A DNA stretch of 64,000 nucleotides from Candidimonas sp. (GCA_004297945.1 SCRC01000117.1:29485-93484), one strand, 5' to 3'; shown: positions 1 to 10,304, counted from the stretch's first letter. Program-made: numbers and translations. Notes: generated by a model not told the origin, from the sequence alone.

Positions 1-1256
1 GGCATCTTCAGGCTTTGCAGGTCTAGCGGGTGGCCGTCAACCTTGACCCGACCGGGCGTTTTAAGGTTGTTTTCCAGATAGGTATTGCGAAAATACCAGG
101 TGAAAAAGGGGCCAGGCAGATTGGTGCCATCGGAATTCCAGAACAGCAGATCGAAAGGCGGTGGCGCCAAGCCTTTCAGATAGTTGCTGACCACATAATT
201 CCAAACCAGCTCGTTTGGGCGTAGAAACGCAAACGTCGTGCCCAGCTCCCGTGCCGACATCAGGCCACATCGCCCAATTTGGCGCTCCCGCGTCTGGGCG
301 TGGGCCTCATCGACGAATACGTCAAGCACGCCCGTGTCGTCAAAGTCGAGCAGCGTCGTCAGCAGAGTAAGCGCACTGACCGGCTCTTGCCCCTTGGCAT
401 GCGCCAACGCCAGCGCCGACGCCAGCAATGTACCTCCTACGCAAAAACCCAGCGCGTTGACCTGCTTCTGGGCAGAAATAGCACGCGCCACATCGAGCGC
501 CGTTAATACGCCCTCTTGCAGGTAGTCGCCCCAGGTGGCGGCGTCGATGCCATCGGTATCGGAGGCCAAGGGGTTGCGCCAGGACACCAGCATTACAGTG
601 AAGCCTTGTTCGATGGCATACTGCACGAACGAGCTCCCGGGCTGTAAATCGAGTATGTAAAACTTGTTAATGCACGGGGGAACAATCACCAACGGCTTTT
701 GATAAACAGAAGGCGTGACTGGTGAATACTGGATCAGCTGAAACAGCCGGTTCTCAAAAACGACCGCGCCTGGGGTGATGCCTACGTTTTTGCCAATTTC
801 GAATTTGGATTCATCGGTTTGCGACAGGCGCCCCCTTTGCAGGTCGGTGAAAAGATTCTCCACCCCCAAGCGGAACGACTCGCCGCGGCTGTCAATCAGA
901 GCCCGCTGCGCCTCGGGGTTGGTCGCCAGGAAATTAGACGGCGCCAACGCATCGACCCACTGCATAACGGAAAAACGCAGCCGATTGCGCACCGGCTCGG
1001 TAGTCTGCGCCGCCTCGACCATACGCTGCATCGCGCGCGCCGACAAAAGATACGCATGCGCCAGCAATAAGGCGCCAGGATTGGACGACCATGCCTCATT
1101 GCTAAAGCGGCGATCGGGCGGGCTGCCCAGCACACCCTGCTGCGATTGGGTGCTTACCCGCAGCCATTCACGTGAAAATTCGGCTTGAATTTCAGCCAGC
1201 TTGTCCGATGCCACGACCAACGGGACGGGCCATTCAGATGACGTTGATGCGCTCAC
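1..1256 (-). CDS. phaC: Class I poly(3-hydroxyalkanoate) synthase PhaC, C-terminus cut by window edge
   Basis: Polymerises hydroxyacyl-CoA into storage polyester at the granule surface. Reading leftwards from a GTG at 1256, the frame stays open to base 1, giving about 418 of the roughly 560-600 residues usual for class I synthases; the C-terminus lies outside the window. The lipase-like box G-F-C-V-G-G is at 437-449 with the nucleophilic Cys near residue 272. NSDGTNLPGP and the NTYLENNLKTPG stretch near the truncation match the family well. A second in-frame GTG lies 9 bp upstream (1265); neither has a convincing Shine-Dalgarno. The gene is followed, beyond the window, by unknown sequence. 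Confidence 0.9.
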   Translation of the reverse strand, partial: MSASTSSEWPVPLVVASDKLAEIQAEFSREWLRVSTQSQQGVLGSPPDRRFSNEAWSSNPGALLLAHAYLLSARAMQRMVEAAQTTEPVRNRLRFSVMQWVDALAPSNFLATNPEAQRALIDSRGESFRLGVENLFTDLQRGRLSQTDESKFEIGKNVGITPGAVVFENRLFQLIQYSPVTPSVYQKPLVIVPPCINKFYILDLQPGSSFVQYAIEQGFTVMLVSWRNPLASDTDGIDAATWGDYLQEGVLTALDVARAISAQKQVNALGFCVGGTLLASALALAHAKGQEPVSALTLLTTLLDFDDTGVLDVFVDEAHAQTRERQIGRCGLMSARELGTTFAFLRPNELVWNYVVSNYLKGLAPPPFDLLFWNSDGTNLPGPFFTWYFRNTYLENNLKTPGRVKVDGHPLDLQSLKM

Positions 1257-1368
1257 CTTAGACACCTTATGCAATTGCGTTTCTCTCGATGAATCTTGGA
1301 TTGCATTTAGGTGCCTGTCAATCGGGGTAAGTCGCTAGAGCGCCGCCGCCCATTCTCCGGTGCCGTAT

Positions 1369-2130
1369 TCAATCACCCGTTAACCACGCCACGGTAGCCA
1401 TCCGTCCGGAATCGGGTTTGCGCCGATAGGAAAAAAAACGCTCTGGCTCGCCATAGGTGCAACAGCCACTGAGTTCAACCTGCGCCACGCCGGCGGCGTG
1501 CAGGCGGCGCCGGGCCAGGCCAGGCAAATCGGCCAGCCATTTGTTATTGGTGACCCCGGGCGCAAAAAAAACGCTGGCTCCGGAATCACAGCCCAAAAAT
1601 GCCTCATACACATCGGCGCCAACCTCAAAATGGGGCTGGCTGATACCGGGCCCAACCCAGGCGCGCCATTGCGCATCGCCACCCACTTTGGCTCGCAATC
1701 GGTTCAAGGTTTGCTCCAGCACACCCTGGGCTAGGCCGCGCCAGCCCGCATGCGCGATACCCACCGCACGTCCCTGGACATCGGCGATCACTACCGGCAA
1801 ACAATCCGCCGTCATGATCGCCAGAACCCGGCCAGTCGCCGCAGTGACCGCCGCATCGGCCGAGAGCACATCGCCGTCCTGATCGGCATCGGCAACTTCA
1901 ATGCCATGAACCTGATTCAGCCAGAATGGCTCGGCGGGCACTTCGGCGCGCAGACGGCGCCGATTTTCAAGCACATGGGCGCTATCGTCTTGCGTGCGAC
2001 GGCCCAGATTCATGCTGGCATACGATCCGGTGCTGACCCCACCGGCGCGCACGGTGCAAAAATAACGCACACCGGGCCAGGCAGGCCCCGTCACACTGGG
2101 CAATGTAGGGCTTTCCATCACGTTTGCCAT
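1369..2130 (-). CDS. pgeF: Multicopper polyphenol oxidase / purine nucleoside phosphorylase family protein (YfiH/PgeF)
   Basis: A 253-residue member of the DUF152 family. In E. coli the homologue clears misincorporated amino acids from peptidoglycan precursors, and other members act on purine nucleosides; which applies here cannot be told from sequence. The metal/active-site motifs are all present: NQVHG near residue 72, TADCLP near 108 and HAGWRG near 126. The start codon overlaps the end of rluD by 13 bp, so the two are co-transcribed and probably translationally coupled, as in many proteobacteria where rluD-yfiH is a conserved pair. Confidence 0.88.
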   Translation of the reverse strand: MANVMESPTLPSVTGPAWPGVRYFCTVRAGGVSTGSYASMNLGRRTQDDSAHVLENRRRLRAEVPAEPFWLNQVHGIEVADADQDGDVLSADAAVTAATGRVLAIMTADCLPVVIADVQGRAVGIAHAGWRGLAQGVLEQTLNRLRAKVGGDAQWRAWVGPGISQPHFEVGADVYEAFLGCDSGASVFFAPGVTNNKWLADLPGLARRRLHAAGVAQVELSGCCTYGEPERFFSYRRKPDSGRMATVAWLTGD

Positions 2131-3080
2131 GTTATGTTTTCCAGAACTCGAAGAAAATCATCAGCCAGCGGCGCCTCGAACGACACGCGATCTTCGGTGG
2201 AAAAGTCGTTGAAGCTGAGCGCGCGCGCATGCAACAATTGCCGCGTGGCCCCGGCGATTAGCCGGCCACCGTATAAAACATCGCCTACCAATGCATGGTG
2301 CAAGCTCATCATATGCACGCGAATCTGATGCGTCCGACCCGTTTCCAGCCAGCAAACCACCTCGGTCACAACCTGACCAGCCTCGGTCTGGCCGATTCGC
2401 CTGGGCTCGAAATGCGTAATGGCCTTTTTAGGGGCTATAGGCCGTTCGACCGCCATGCGCACCGGCACGCGGGGGTCACGGCCTATGGCCAGCGCCACCG
2501 CTCCGGCCTTGACCACATTGCCGTGCACCAGCGCCACATACTCGCGTTTTACCGTACGATCCTGCATCTGCCGGATCAAATGCGTCTGAGCCTTCTCGTG
2601 ACGAGCCACGACCAGCAGCCCCGAGGTGTCTTTGTCCAGCCGATGCACAATGCCCGCGCGCGCAACCTGCTTCAATTCAGGAAAACGATAGAGCAAGCCG
2701 TTGAGCAAGGTGCCCTGCCAGTTGCCCGCGCCGGGATGCGTCACCAAGCCCGCGGGCTTGTTCACCACGATCCAGTCCGGGCTTTGCGCCACAACCTGGA
2801 AATCGACAGGTTCAGGTGAGAATGCCAGCGATTCCGGAGGCAACTGCTCCCACACAGACAGTTTGTCGCCCGGGCCGACGCTCTGCTTGACGCGCCCGGG
2901 GTGGCCATTGACCAGCACATGACCTTCCTCGATCCACACCTGCAAACGGCTGCGCGAATGCTCCGGAATCAGCGTAGCCAGAACCTTGTCGAGCCGCTCC
3001 GGGCTGGCCTTCAGGGGCAAATCAAACTCGATGAGATCACCGGCGATGGAACTTTCTTTAGCGATATCTGTGTCAGGCAT
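2118..3080 (-). CDS. rluD: 23S rRNA pseudouridine synthase RluD
   Basis: Modifies uridines of helix 69 in 23S rRNA (positions 1911/1915/1917 in E. coli numbering). The 320-residue protein has an N-terminal S4 RNA-binding domain (about residues 20-85) and a RluA-type catalytic domain with the signature HRLDKDTSG near residue 146, whose Asp is the catalytic residue. TGRTHQIRVH lies near residue 247. Length and motif order are normal. It is divergent from bamD with only 50 bp between start codons, and overlaps pgeF downstream. RluA/RluC-type specificity is a lesser possibility, but the S4 domain and the pgeF partner favour RluD. Confidence 0.9.
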   Translation of the reverse strand: MPDTDIAKESSIAGDLIEFDLPLKASPERLDKVLATLIPEHSRSRLQVWIEEGHVLVNGHPGRVKQSVGPGDKLSVWEQLPPESLAFSPEPVDFQVVAQSPDWIVVNKPAGLVTHPGAGNWQGTLLNGLLYRFPELKQVARAGIVHRLDKDTSGLLVVARHEKAQTHLIRQMQDRTVKREYVALVHGNVVKAGAVALAIGRDPRVPVRMAVERPIAPKKAITHFEPRRIGQTEAGQVVTEVVCWLETGRTHQIRVHMMSLHHALVGDVLYGGRLIAGATRQLLHARALSFNDFSTEDRVSFEAPLADDFLRVLENITWQT

Positions 3081-3098
3081 GGCGACAAATCATATAAT
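3070..3098 (+). promoter_or_regulatory. Candidate sigma-70 promoter of bamD
   Basis: A perfect -10 box TATAAT lies at 3093-3098, preceded at 17-bp spacing by GTGTCA (3070-3075; 4 of 6 consensus bases). Transcription would begin near 3105, giving a leader of about 25 nt before the GTG start of bamD. The -35 overlaps the first codons of the divergent rluD gene. Found by eye only. Confidence 0.5.
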
Positions 3099-3130
3099 CA
3101 GCCTGCAATGCTAACACCAAGGACATTTTT

Positions 3131-3976
3131 GTGATTCGTCTAGACCACGATTTATTCCGCTTTTTCAGCCCGAAACGCTTGACACGCGGGACTCTTGTGC
3201 TTGTCGCGGCAGCACTGATCGCAGGCTGTAGCGCGTTCAAGCCAGACGTCGACAAGACGGCGGGCTGGAGCGCCGACCGCCTATACAAGGATGCCCGCTC
3301 GGAAATGAGCGATTCGAACTGGAAAGATGCCCGCACCCGGCTCGAAGCCGTAGAGTCTCGCTACCCGTTCGGGATATATGCCCAGCAGGCCTTGGTCGAT
3401 CTGGCCTATGTCGACTGGAAAGACGAAGATTCCGACCAGGCGTTGGCGGCCATCAGCCGCTTTGAGCAACAATATCCGAACCATCCTGGCACGGATTACA
3501 TGCTCTACCTGAAAGGCCTGGTCACGTTCACCCCACCGAGCGCCGCGTTCAGCAATATCACGCGCCAGGACCCCAGCGAACGCGATCCAAAAGGCCTGCG
3601 CGAGTCGTACGAGTCGTTTAATGATCTGATCAAGCGCTACCCCAACAGCCGCTACACGCCAGACGCAAAAAAGCGAGTCGCATGGCTGGTCAATACTATC
3701 GCCGAAAACGAAACCCATGTTGCCCAGTATTACTATGAGCGCGGCGCCTACGTCGCAGCAATCAATCGCGCTCAAAAAGTAATCACCGACTTCCAGGGTG
3801 TACCTATTGCTGAAAAAGCGCTCTACATCATGGTTTTAAGTTATGGCAAGCTAGGTATGCCGAAATTGCGCGACGATGCCAAGCGCGTGCTGGACAAAAA
3901 TTTCCCCAACAGCAAATACTACAAACAGGGTTTGAACAAGCCAGTCAATAACTGGAACCCTATCAACTGGCTTTAG
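3131..3976 (+). CDS. bamD: Outer-membrane assembly lipoprotein BamD (ComL)
   Basis: Essential lipoprotein of the BAM complex that inserts beta-barrel proteins into the outer membrane. The 281-residue product starts at a GTG and has a signal peptide with the lipobox LIAGC (Cys near residue 34). It is followed by tetratricopeptide-type repeats (for example the segment YPFGIYAQQALVDLAY and the YPNHPG and YPNSRY turns). Length is slightly above the E. coli protein (245) but normal for betaproteobacteria. It stands alone, divergent from rluD, and ends before a convergent REP-like pair. Confidence 0.93.
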   Translation: MIRLDHDLFRFFSPKRLTRGTLVLVAAALIAGCSAFKPDVDKTAGWSADRLYKDARSEMSDSNWKDARTRLEAVESRYPFGIYAQQALVDLAYVDWKDEDSDQALAAISRFEQQYPNHPGTDYMLYLKGLVTFTPPSAAFSNITRQDPSERDPKGLRESYESFNDLIKRYPNSRYTPDAKKRVAWLVNTIAENETHVAQYYYERGAYVAAINRAQKVITDFQGVPIAEKALYIMVLSYGKLGMPKLRDDAKRVLDKNFPNSKYYKQGLNKPVNNWNPINWL

Positions 3977-3997
3977 GGGTCGGCGCTTACGGGGGGG

Positions 3998-4085
3998 ATG
4001 GCACCCACAAGGGGTGCCGCTACATCTTCACCCGGACATCGCGTCACCCGCCGGTATTTGTAGCGGCACCCCTTGTGGGTGCCAT
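3998..4085. repeat. REP-like inverted pair between bamD and the helicase gene
   Basis: Two copies of the window's dispersed hairpin element in inverted orientation, with their GCTACA/TGTAGC tails facing each other. The stems are GGCACCC/GGGTGCC with a 5-nt loop. The pair fills the gap between two convergent genes and could act as a bidirectional transcript 3' end. Confidence 0.9.
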
Positions 4086-4120
4086 TTTACTTGCGTCCGA
4101 CAAGGGCGCGAAACTACCGA

Positions 4121-6127
4121 TCAACGCACGCCCTGCTTTTTTTCGTAGAAGGCCAGCACCTCGGCTTGCTCGCGGGTGCGTGAGAAGGGCGGCAAGCCGC
4201 GCCAGAGCATCTTGCCATACGGTTTTTCGACCAGGCGCGTATCACCCACCATCAAGACTCCCCAGTCCTGCTCCGAGCGGATCAAGCGGCCTGCGCCTTG
4301 CTTTAACGCAATCGCCGCTTCAGGCAGCTGATATTCCATAAACGGGTTGCCGCCTTGTTCGCGGCAGCGCGCCAGGCGCGCTTCAAGCACCGGATCGTCA
4401 GGTGGAGCGAAGGGCAGCTTGTCAATCGCCACCAGCGTCAGCGCATCGCCTGGCACGTCTATGCCCTCCCAGAAACTGGCGCTACCGACCAGCACCGCAT
4501 TCTTGCCGGCGCGGAAACGCTCCAGCAAAAGCCGGCGAGAGGTCTCGCCTTGACGCAACAGCAATCTGTTTATGTCGCCATCATCGAACTGGTCCTGCAA
4601 AAGATCTGCGATACGATCAACCGAACGCAAAGTGGTGCACAAGACCAGCACCCCACCGGTGCTGGCCCTGATCAAGGGCAGCAGTGCCTCGACAAATTTT
4701 TCCGTAAACGCCGGGTGACTGGGCAAAGGCAAGGATTTGGGAACATACAGAACGCCTTGTTGGGCATAATCGAAAGGCGATGCCCAGCTTAGTGCGCGTG
4801 CGCCTTGCAAGCCGAGCTGCTGCACGAAATGCGTAAAATCGCCATTCACCGACAACGTTGCCGAGGTCAGTATCCAGGCTTGGTCCTCTTTGCGACAACG
4901 CGAAAAAATCCGCGCCACCGACAGCGGCGCTTGATGCAGGCGCATATGATGCAGGCTCTGCTCCACCCAGCGCACCACGCCGCCTTCATCGTCTTGGCCG
5001 CTATCCGGGACGGGCCGCAATGCGTTATGGCCCTTCCTGTCCGGCTGGCTCCACCGATACAGCCGCGCGCGGATAGCCAGGCATGAATTGGACGCGGCTT
5101 CCAGATCGGGGTGCTTCTCGGTCACGACATTCAGAAGTTCCGAGCACTGATCCAGTACCTGCAGCAGCTCGCTTAAAGCACGGTCGAAGACCTCGGGTTC
5201 AGGAATGGCGTCGAAAGTGGCCTTGCGCCCCGGCAACTTATCAACGGGGCCAGCCGCCAGGCGCAGTTCGCGTGCGGCGCTCTCGAGCTTTTTGCCGATT
5301 TCACTCCAGTTGGTGGATTCGCGCGCATAGGCCAGGCCCGCTGCCTCGATGGCGCGGGCCAAATCCAGCAACTGATGCGAAGACACACTGGAACCCAGGA
5401 AGCGAGTGGCGACATCAGGCAATTGATGGGCCTCGTCAAAAACCACGGTATCCACGGCTGGCAGCAGATCGGTAATCCCCTCTTCACGCAGGGCCAGGTC
5501 AGCCATGAACAAGGCGTGGTTGACGACGACCAGATCGGCATCTTGCGCGTAACGCCTGGCCTTCATCACAAAACAATCGCGCAGATTGGGGCAGTCCTGC
5601 CCCAGGCAGTTTTCACGTGTAGACGTTACTCGATTCCAGATGTCGGCCTCTTCGGGTACCTGCGCCAGATCGGATTTGTCACCGCTCTTGGATTGCTGGG
5701 CAAACACCTGGATGTGGCGCAACTGGGCCATTTCAGCACGCGATTTCAAGGCGCGCTCGTCGCCCGAGAGGCGTTCAAGATGATAGTGACAAACGTAGTT
5801 GCCGCGGCCTTTGAGCAGCGCAATGGTAATCGGCAGGGACAGCGCCTCGCGCAGTTTGGGCAAATCGCGGCGAAACAGCTGATCCTGTAAGGTCCGTGTG
5901 CCGGTGGACACCAATACCTTGGCGCCGCTTAAAAACGCGGGCGCCAGATATGCCCAGGTTTTGCCGGTGCCCGTGCCGGCTTCGGCGACCAGCATGCCGT
6001 GGTTCTGTATGGCGTGTTCGATTGCCTGGGCCAACTCCAGCTGCGCCGGGCGCGGGCGATAGTCGGGCACGACTGCCGCGAAGGGGCCATCCTGGGCAAA
6101 AATATCGGAAAGCTCTTGCAGAAACAT
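4121..6127 (-). CDS. DinG/YoaA-family ATP-dependent DNA helicase with Fe-S cluster
   Basis: XPD-like superfamily 2 helicase, 668 residues from the ATG at 6127. Visible motifs are Walker A EAGTGTGKTW near residue 46, a DEAH box (VFDEAHQLPD) near residue 222, and the C-terminal helicase motifs SASFWEGIDVPG and QGAGRLIRS. Four cysteines typical of the Fe-S domain are present (NYVC and NCLGQDCPNLRDC). The frame remains open upstream to 6352, but that extension lacks family similarity and would run past the divergent tex start, so it is rejected. In E. coli YoaA works with the DNA polymerase III chi subunit in repair; whether this protein is YoaA or DinG proper is not decided by sequence alone. 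Confidence 0.88.
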   Translation of the reverse strand: MFLQELSDIFAQDGPFAAVVPDYRPRPAQLELAQAIEHAIQNHGMLVAEAGTGTGKTWAYLAPAFLSGAKVLVSTGTRTLQDQLFRRDLPKLREALSLPITIALLKGRGNYVCHYHLERLSGDERALKSRAEMAQLRHIQVFAQQSKSGDKSDLAQVPEEADIWNRVTSTRENCLGQDCPNLRDCFVMKARRYAQDADLVVVNHALFMADLALREEGITDLLPAVDTVVFDEAHQLPDVATRFLGSSVSSHQLLDLARAIEAAGLAYARESTNWSEIGKKLESAARELRLAAGPVDKLPGRKATFDAIPEPEVFDRALSELLQVLDQCSELLNVVTEKHPDLEAASNSCLAIRARLYRWSQPDRKGHNALRPVPDSGQDDEGGVVRWVEQSLHHMRLHQAPLSVARIFSRCRKEDQAWILTSATLSVNGDFTHFVQQLGLQGARALSWASPFDYAQQGVLYVPKSLPLPSHPAFTEKFVEALLPLIRASTGGVLVLCTTLRSVDRIADLLQDQFDDGDINRLLLRQGETSRRLLLERFRAGKNAVLVGSASFWEGIDVPGDALTLVAIDKLPFAPPDDPVLEARLARCREQGGNPFMEYQLPEAAIALKQGAGRLIRSEQDWGVLMVGDTRLVEKPYGKMLWRGLPPFSRTREQAEVLAFYEKKQGVR

Positions 6128-6242
6128 CGAAAAATTACAATTCTTAATGGATTCAAGCGTGATGATACGCGGGTATTGCACGCGGCCATGCCGGTGTGTG
6201 GCAAAATGCCCCGCTTGACCGACGACATATAGATAGCCCCTC

Positions 6243-8609
6243 ATGACTGAAACTTCCATTTCCACGGTGGCCGCCACTGGCCACGACCCCCAACGAATCA
6301 TCGCGCTTCTGGCCCAAGAGCTCAACGTGCGGGCTTCGCAAGTGGCCGCCACCGTGGAATTGCTCGACGGCGGCGCGACCGTTCCCTTTGTGGCCCGTTA
6401 TCGCAAAGAGGCCACCGGCGGGCTGGACGATACGGTGCTGCGCACCCTGGAAGTGCGGCTCCTTTACATACGCGAGCTCGAAGAGCGGCGCTCGGCGGTA
6501 CTGGAATCGATCACGCAGCAAGGCAAGCTGACTGGCCCTCTACAGCAGTCCATCGTGGCTGCCGACACCAAGCAGCGCCTGGAAGACTTATATGCGCCGT
6601 ACAAACCGAAACGCCGCACACGCGCTCAAATCGCCCGCGAAGCTGGCCTGGGTCCACTCGCCCAGACGATTATCGAGGATACGGCCTGCGACCCTGCCGC
6701 ACTGGCCCAGAACTACCTAAATCCCGCTGCGGCAATCAACGATGTCAAGGCGGCTCTGGACGGAGCGCGCGACATACTGGCCGAGCAATACGCCGAAGAC
6801 GCTGATCTGCTGGCCGATCTGCGCACACATCTGTGGAGCACGGGTCTTCTTTATTCCAAGGTTGCTACAGGCCGCGAAGGCGATGGCGCCAACTTCCGCG
6901 ACTGGTTCGATTTCAACGAGCCGCTGCGTACCCTGCCCTCGCACCGCATCCTGGCCATGCTGCGCGGCCGCCAACAAGGCGTGCTGGATTTGCGCCTGGG
7001 GCTTGCCCCTGATCTCGAATCGCAAACCCCGCACCCCTGCGTGCTGCGAATTGCGCGATTCTTAAACATCGGCGCACAGTTCGATGCCGGCGCCGGCCCG
7101 CGCTCGCGATGGCTGGGCGAGGTCTGCCGCTGGAGCTGGCGCGTCAAGCTATTGACCACCTTCGAATCCGAACTGATAGGCCGCTTGCGCGAAAGCGCCG
7201 AGCACGAGGCCATACGCGTCTTTGCGGCCAACCTGAAAGACCTGCTGCTGGCTGCGCCAGCCGGCCCCAAGTCGGTCATGGGCCTGGATCCCGGCATACG
7301 CACCGGCTGCAAGGTGGCCCTCATCGATCCTACTGGCCGCGTGCTCGATACAGCCACCATCTATCCCTTCGAACCGCGCCGTGATCGCGAAGGCTCGATC
7401 AATACCCTGGCCGCACTGATCGCCAAACACAAGATAGAACTGATCGCCATCGGCAACGGCACTGCATCGCGTGAAAGCGAAAAGCTGATCGCCGACATGA
7501 TCGAAAAATTTCCCGCAATATCACCCACCAGCGTGGTAGTGTCGGAGGCCGGCGCATCGGTCTACTCGGCCTCGGAGCTGGCCGCCCATGAATTCCCCGA
7601 CCTGGATGTCACCTTGCGCGGCGCCGTGTCCATTGCGCGGCGTTTGCAGGATCCTTTGGCCGAATTGGTCAAAATCGAACCGAAGGCCATCGGCGTCGGA
7701 CAATATCAGCATGATGTCAATCAGCGCGAACTGGCACGCTCGCTCGACACGGTCATCGAAGACTGCGTGAATGCCGTGGGCGTCGACGTCAATACGGCTT
7801 CAGTTCCCCTATTGGCGCGGGTTTCGGGGCTGAACTCTACACTGGCCAAAAACATCGTGGCCTGGCGCGATGAGAATGGCGCATTCACCAGCCGCAAAAT
7901 GCTCCTCAAGGTAAGCCGGTTCGGCGACAAGTCCTTCGAGCAGGCAGCGGGCTTTTTGCGCATTCGTAACGGCGAAAATCCTCTGGACGCCTCATCAGTG
8001 CACCCCGAAGCCTATCCGATCGTGGAACGCATCCTGAAAAAACTCAATACCGAAGCGCCCCAGATCATGGGCCGCCAGGGTGCCCTGAAAGGGGTATCGC
8101 CCTCGGAATTTATCGATGAACGCTTTGGCCTGCCCACGGTCAAGGACATCTTCACAGAGCTGGAAAAGCCAGGCCGCGATCCTCGTCCGGAATTCAAGAC
8201 AGCGCACTTCAAGGAAGGGGTCAACACGCTAAACGACTTGCACGTGGGAATGATTCTGGAAGGGGTGGTGAGCAACGTTGCCAACTTCGGCGCCTTTGTC
8301 GATATTGGCGTACACCAGGACGGCCTGGTGCATATCTCGGCCCTGGCCGAAAAATTCGTCAAGGACCCGCGCGATGTAGTGCGGGTGGGCCAAACCGTGC
8401 AGGTCAAAGTGCAAGAGGTCGACATTGCGCGCAAGCGTATTGCGCTCACGATGAGGCTTAACGACGACGCGGGTCCAGCAAGGCGCACAGCCGAGGCCCG
8501 CCAGGGGTCTAGCTCAGCCGGGGTACGGCGCACAGCCCCGGGCAGCCGTACGCCAGAGCCCAGTGGCCAAAGCGCCATGGCAGCTGCTTTTGCAAAGCTA
8601 AAGAAATAA
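6243..8609 (+). CDS. tex: Tex family RNA-binding transcription accessory protein
   Basis: 788-residue Tex protein, named for toxin expression in Bordetella pertussis and now seen as an RNA-binding transcription factor. Domain order is complete: an N-terminal Tex helical region, a YqgF/RuvC-like domain beginning at GLDPGIRTG (near residue 345), helix-hairpin-helix repeats around residues 500-565, and a C-terminal S1 RNA-binding domain (about residues 660-735; [21 protein letters not shown]). A basic, Ser/Pro-rich tail follows. The ATG at 6243 is the first sensible start. It is divergent from the helicase gene and convergent with the MocR-type regulator, from which a REP-like pair separates it. 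Confidence 0.95.
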   Translation: MTETSISTVAATGHDPQRIIALLAQELNVRASQVAATVELLDGGATVPFVARYRKEATGGLDDTVLRTLEVRLLYIRELEERRSAVLESITQQGKLTGPLQQSIVAADTKQRLEDLYAPYKPKRRTRAQIAREAGLGPLAQTIIEDTACDPAALAQNYLNPAAAINDVKAALDGARDILAEQYAEDADLLADLRTHLWSTGLLYSKVATGREGDGANFRDWFDFNEPLRTLPSHRILAMLRGRQQGVLDLRLGLAPDLESQTPHPCVLRIARFLNIGAQFDAGAGPRSRWLGEVCRWSWRVKLLTTFESELIGRLRESAEHEAIRVFAANLKDLLLAAPAGPKSVMGLDPGIRTGCKVALIDPTGRVLDTATIYPFEPRRDREGSINTLAALIAKHKIELIAIGNGTASRESEKLIADMIEKFPAISPTSVVVSEAGASVYSASELAAHEFPDLDVTLRGAVSIARRLQDPLAELVKIEPKAIGVGQYQHDVNQRELARSLDTVIEDCVNAVGVDVNTASVPLLARVSGLNSTLAKNIVAWRDENGAFTSRKMLLKVSRFGDKSFEQAAGFLRIRNGENPLDASSVHPEAYPIVERILKKLNTEAPQIMGRQGALKGVSPSEFIDERFGLPTVKDIFTELEKPGRDPRPEFKTAHFKEGVNTLNDLHVGMILEGVVSNVANFGAFVDIGVHQDGLVHISALAEKFVKDPRDVVRVGQTVQVKVQEVDIARKRIALTMRLNDDAGPARRTAEARQGSSSAGVRRTAPGSRTPEPSGQSAMAAAFAKLKK

Positions 8610-8633
8610 CGCTGCAGCGGCTGCCAACGCTTT

Positions 8634-8697
8634 TGGCAGCCACGAGGGCTGCCATGCGATCGGTACGTTTTTGTAGCGGCAGCCCTTGTGGCTGCCA
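8634..8697. repeat. REP-like inverted pair between tex and mocR-type gene
   Basis: The left copy has the stem GGCAGCC/GGCTGCC with loop ACGAG and lacks the GCTACA tail. The right copy is complete with a TGTAGC tail and loop CTTGT. The pair lies between convergent genes. Confidence 0.88.
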
Positions 8698-8755
8698 CAC
8701 ACTGTCGCCATTGCAACAGGCGCTCACGCCTTAAAACACCACAAGACAGAGGGGG

Positions 8756-10252
8756 CTACGCGCCATCCAGTTGCGCATCGATGACGGCGGACAGCACATC
8801 GAAGGCTGGGCCAATTTCAGCCATCGGCACGGCGGCATAGCCTAATAGCAAGCCTTTTTTCTCACCACCCGCCTTCATATAATAATTGCTCAGCGGCCGC
8901 ACCACCACGCCTTGCTCAATGGCTTCACGCGTGACTCGGCGATCGTCGACACAGGCGGGCATGGCCAGCACCAGATGCAGGCCTGCGTGTTCGCCCACAA
9001 TCTCAAGCCTGTCGCCGTAACGCCTGGTAATAGCTGCAATCAAACCAAGGCGGCGCTCGGCGTAAAGGTTGCGCACCCTTCTGATATGCGAAGTCAGATG
9101 CCCCTCACGCAGAAACTCCGCCAGAACCGACTGGGTAATCAGCTGGCCTTCGCGATACAGCTCAGCCACCGCGCCGGCGAAGGCCATGGCCAGATCATCG
9201 GGAACCACCAGAAAGCCGACTCTCAGGCCCGGGAACAAAGTCTTGCTAAAACTGCCTGCATAAAGCACCAGGCCGGCGTCATCAAGCCCTTGCAACGAAG
9301 GCAGCGGCCGACGCCCAAAACGAAATTCGCTGTCGTAATCATCTTCAATTATCCAGCAGCCGTTTTGCCGGGCGTACTCCAGCAGCATGCGGCGGCGCGC
9401 CAGACTCATGACCATGCCCAGTGGATACTGATGGGAAGGCGTGACTACAATCAGTCTGGGCGGCGACGCCAATTCTTCGGCCGTCGGGCACATCCCCTCC
9501 TGATCGACGCTGATCGGGGTCGCCTTCAAGCCTGACGACAACACCAGGTTGCGCACCCCCCAGTACGAAGGCTCTTCGATCCACACCACATCACCAATCT
9601 GGCATAGCAAACGAGTGGCAACATCGACCGCCTGATGTATGCCCGTGGTAATGACCACCTGCCGCGCCGTACTGTTTACCGAGCGCACACTGCCCAGATA
9701 TTCGGAAACCGCATGCCGCAAAGGCTCGTAGCCACCGGCAGGCGCGTAACTCATCAACTGTGGAGCGCCGCGGCGCCATTGCTTGTTCTGTATGCGCAAC
9801 CAGGCCTTGAACGGAAATTCCGCCACATCGGGTATGCCCGGCATAAAGGCGCCCGTCTGCCGATTCGAAAAACCCACGTGATCGATCAGATCCTGGCCTC
9901 GAGGAGAAAGGCCGCCGCGCGGGCATGGCGCTGACGCATGCCCATCGCCGCGCCTCTTGTCGGATGAGCCTTCAATCCGATCCGGGCTCAAGTCCTCTAC
10001 ATAAGTGCCGCGCCCGCTCGCCGCATTGGCGTAGCCCTCGACCACCAGCTGTTCATACACCTGGATGACGGTATTGCGCGCAATGGCCAGATCGCACGCC
10101 AGAGTGCGCGACGAGGGCAAGCGCATGCCCGCCTCCAGATGGCCATCGAGGATGGCACGGCAAATCAGCTGATAAAGTTGCCGATAAGCCGGGCCGCCAG
10201 CGCCAATATCCAAACGCTGCAGCAGCCAGTCGGCAAGCGTGAACGAACCCAA
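8756..10252 (-). CDS. MocR/GabR/PdxR-type transcriptional regulator (GntR HTH fused to aminotransferase fold)
   Basis: 498 residues. The N-terminal winged helix of GntR type spans about residues 15-80 (RLPSSRTLACDLAIARNTV is the recognition region). The rest is a class I aminotransferase-like domain with the PLP lysine in SFSKTLFPG (near residue 325), so the protein probably senses PLP or a PLP-amino acid adduct. Translation appears to start at a TTG (10252); no in-frame ATG or GTG fits. It is divergent from the GABA-type aminotransferase gene, the arrangement of gabR-gabT in Bacillus, which suggests that it controls that gene and the ABC importer. The effector is unknown. Confidence 0.88.
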   Translation of the reverse strand: MGSFTLADWLLQRLDIGAGGPAYRQLYQLICRAILDGHLEAGMRLPSSRTLACDLAIARNTVIQVYEQLVVEGYANAASGRGTYVEDLSPDRIEGSSDKRRGDGHASAPCPRGGLSPRGQDLIDHVGFSNRQTGAFMPGIPDVAEFPFKAWLRIQNKQWRRGAPQLMSYAPAGGYEPLRHAVSEYLGSVRSVNSTARQVVITTGIHQAVDVATRLLCQIGDVVWIEEPSYWGVRNLVLSSGLKATPISVDQEGMCPTAEELASPPRLIVVTPSHQYPLGMVMSLARRRMLLEYARQNGCWIIEDDYDSEFRFGRRPLPSLQGLDDAGLVLYAGSFSKTLFPGLRVGFLVVPDDLAMAFAGAVAELYREGQLITQSVLAEFLREGHLTSHIRRVRNLYAERRLGLIAAITRRYGDRLEIVGEHAGLHLVLAMPACVDDRRVTREAIEQGVVVRPLSNYYMKAGGEKKGLLLGYAAVPMAEIGPAFDVLSAVIDAQLDGA

Positions 10253-10290
10253 ATTGGCTCCATAAAAATTGCAAGAATGGCTCTGGATTG

Positions 10291-10304
10291 TAGACCATAG
10301 TCTA
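10291..10304. promoter_or_regulatory. Inverted repeat, candidate operator in the mocR-gabT divergent region
   Basis: Perfect inverted repeat TAGAC-CATA-GTCTA. It lies just upstream of TATAGT (10307-10312), a possible -10 box for the aminotransferase gene. On the opposite strand it adjoins TACAAT (10292-10287), a possible -10 box for the regulator gene. This position suits autoregulation plus control of the divergent operon. No biochemical basis is claimed. Confidence 0.4.

Noticed and set aside
6128..6352. N-terminal extension of the DinG/YoaA-type helicase
   Set aside because: It would cross the tex promoter and start inside tex, and family similarity begins only at ATG 6127.
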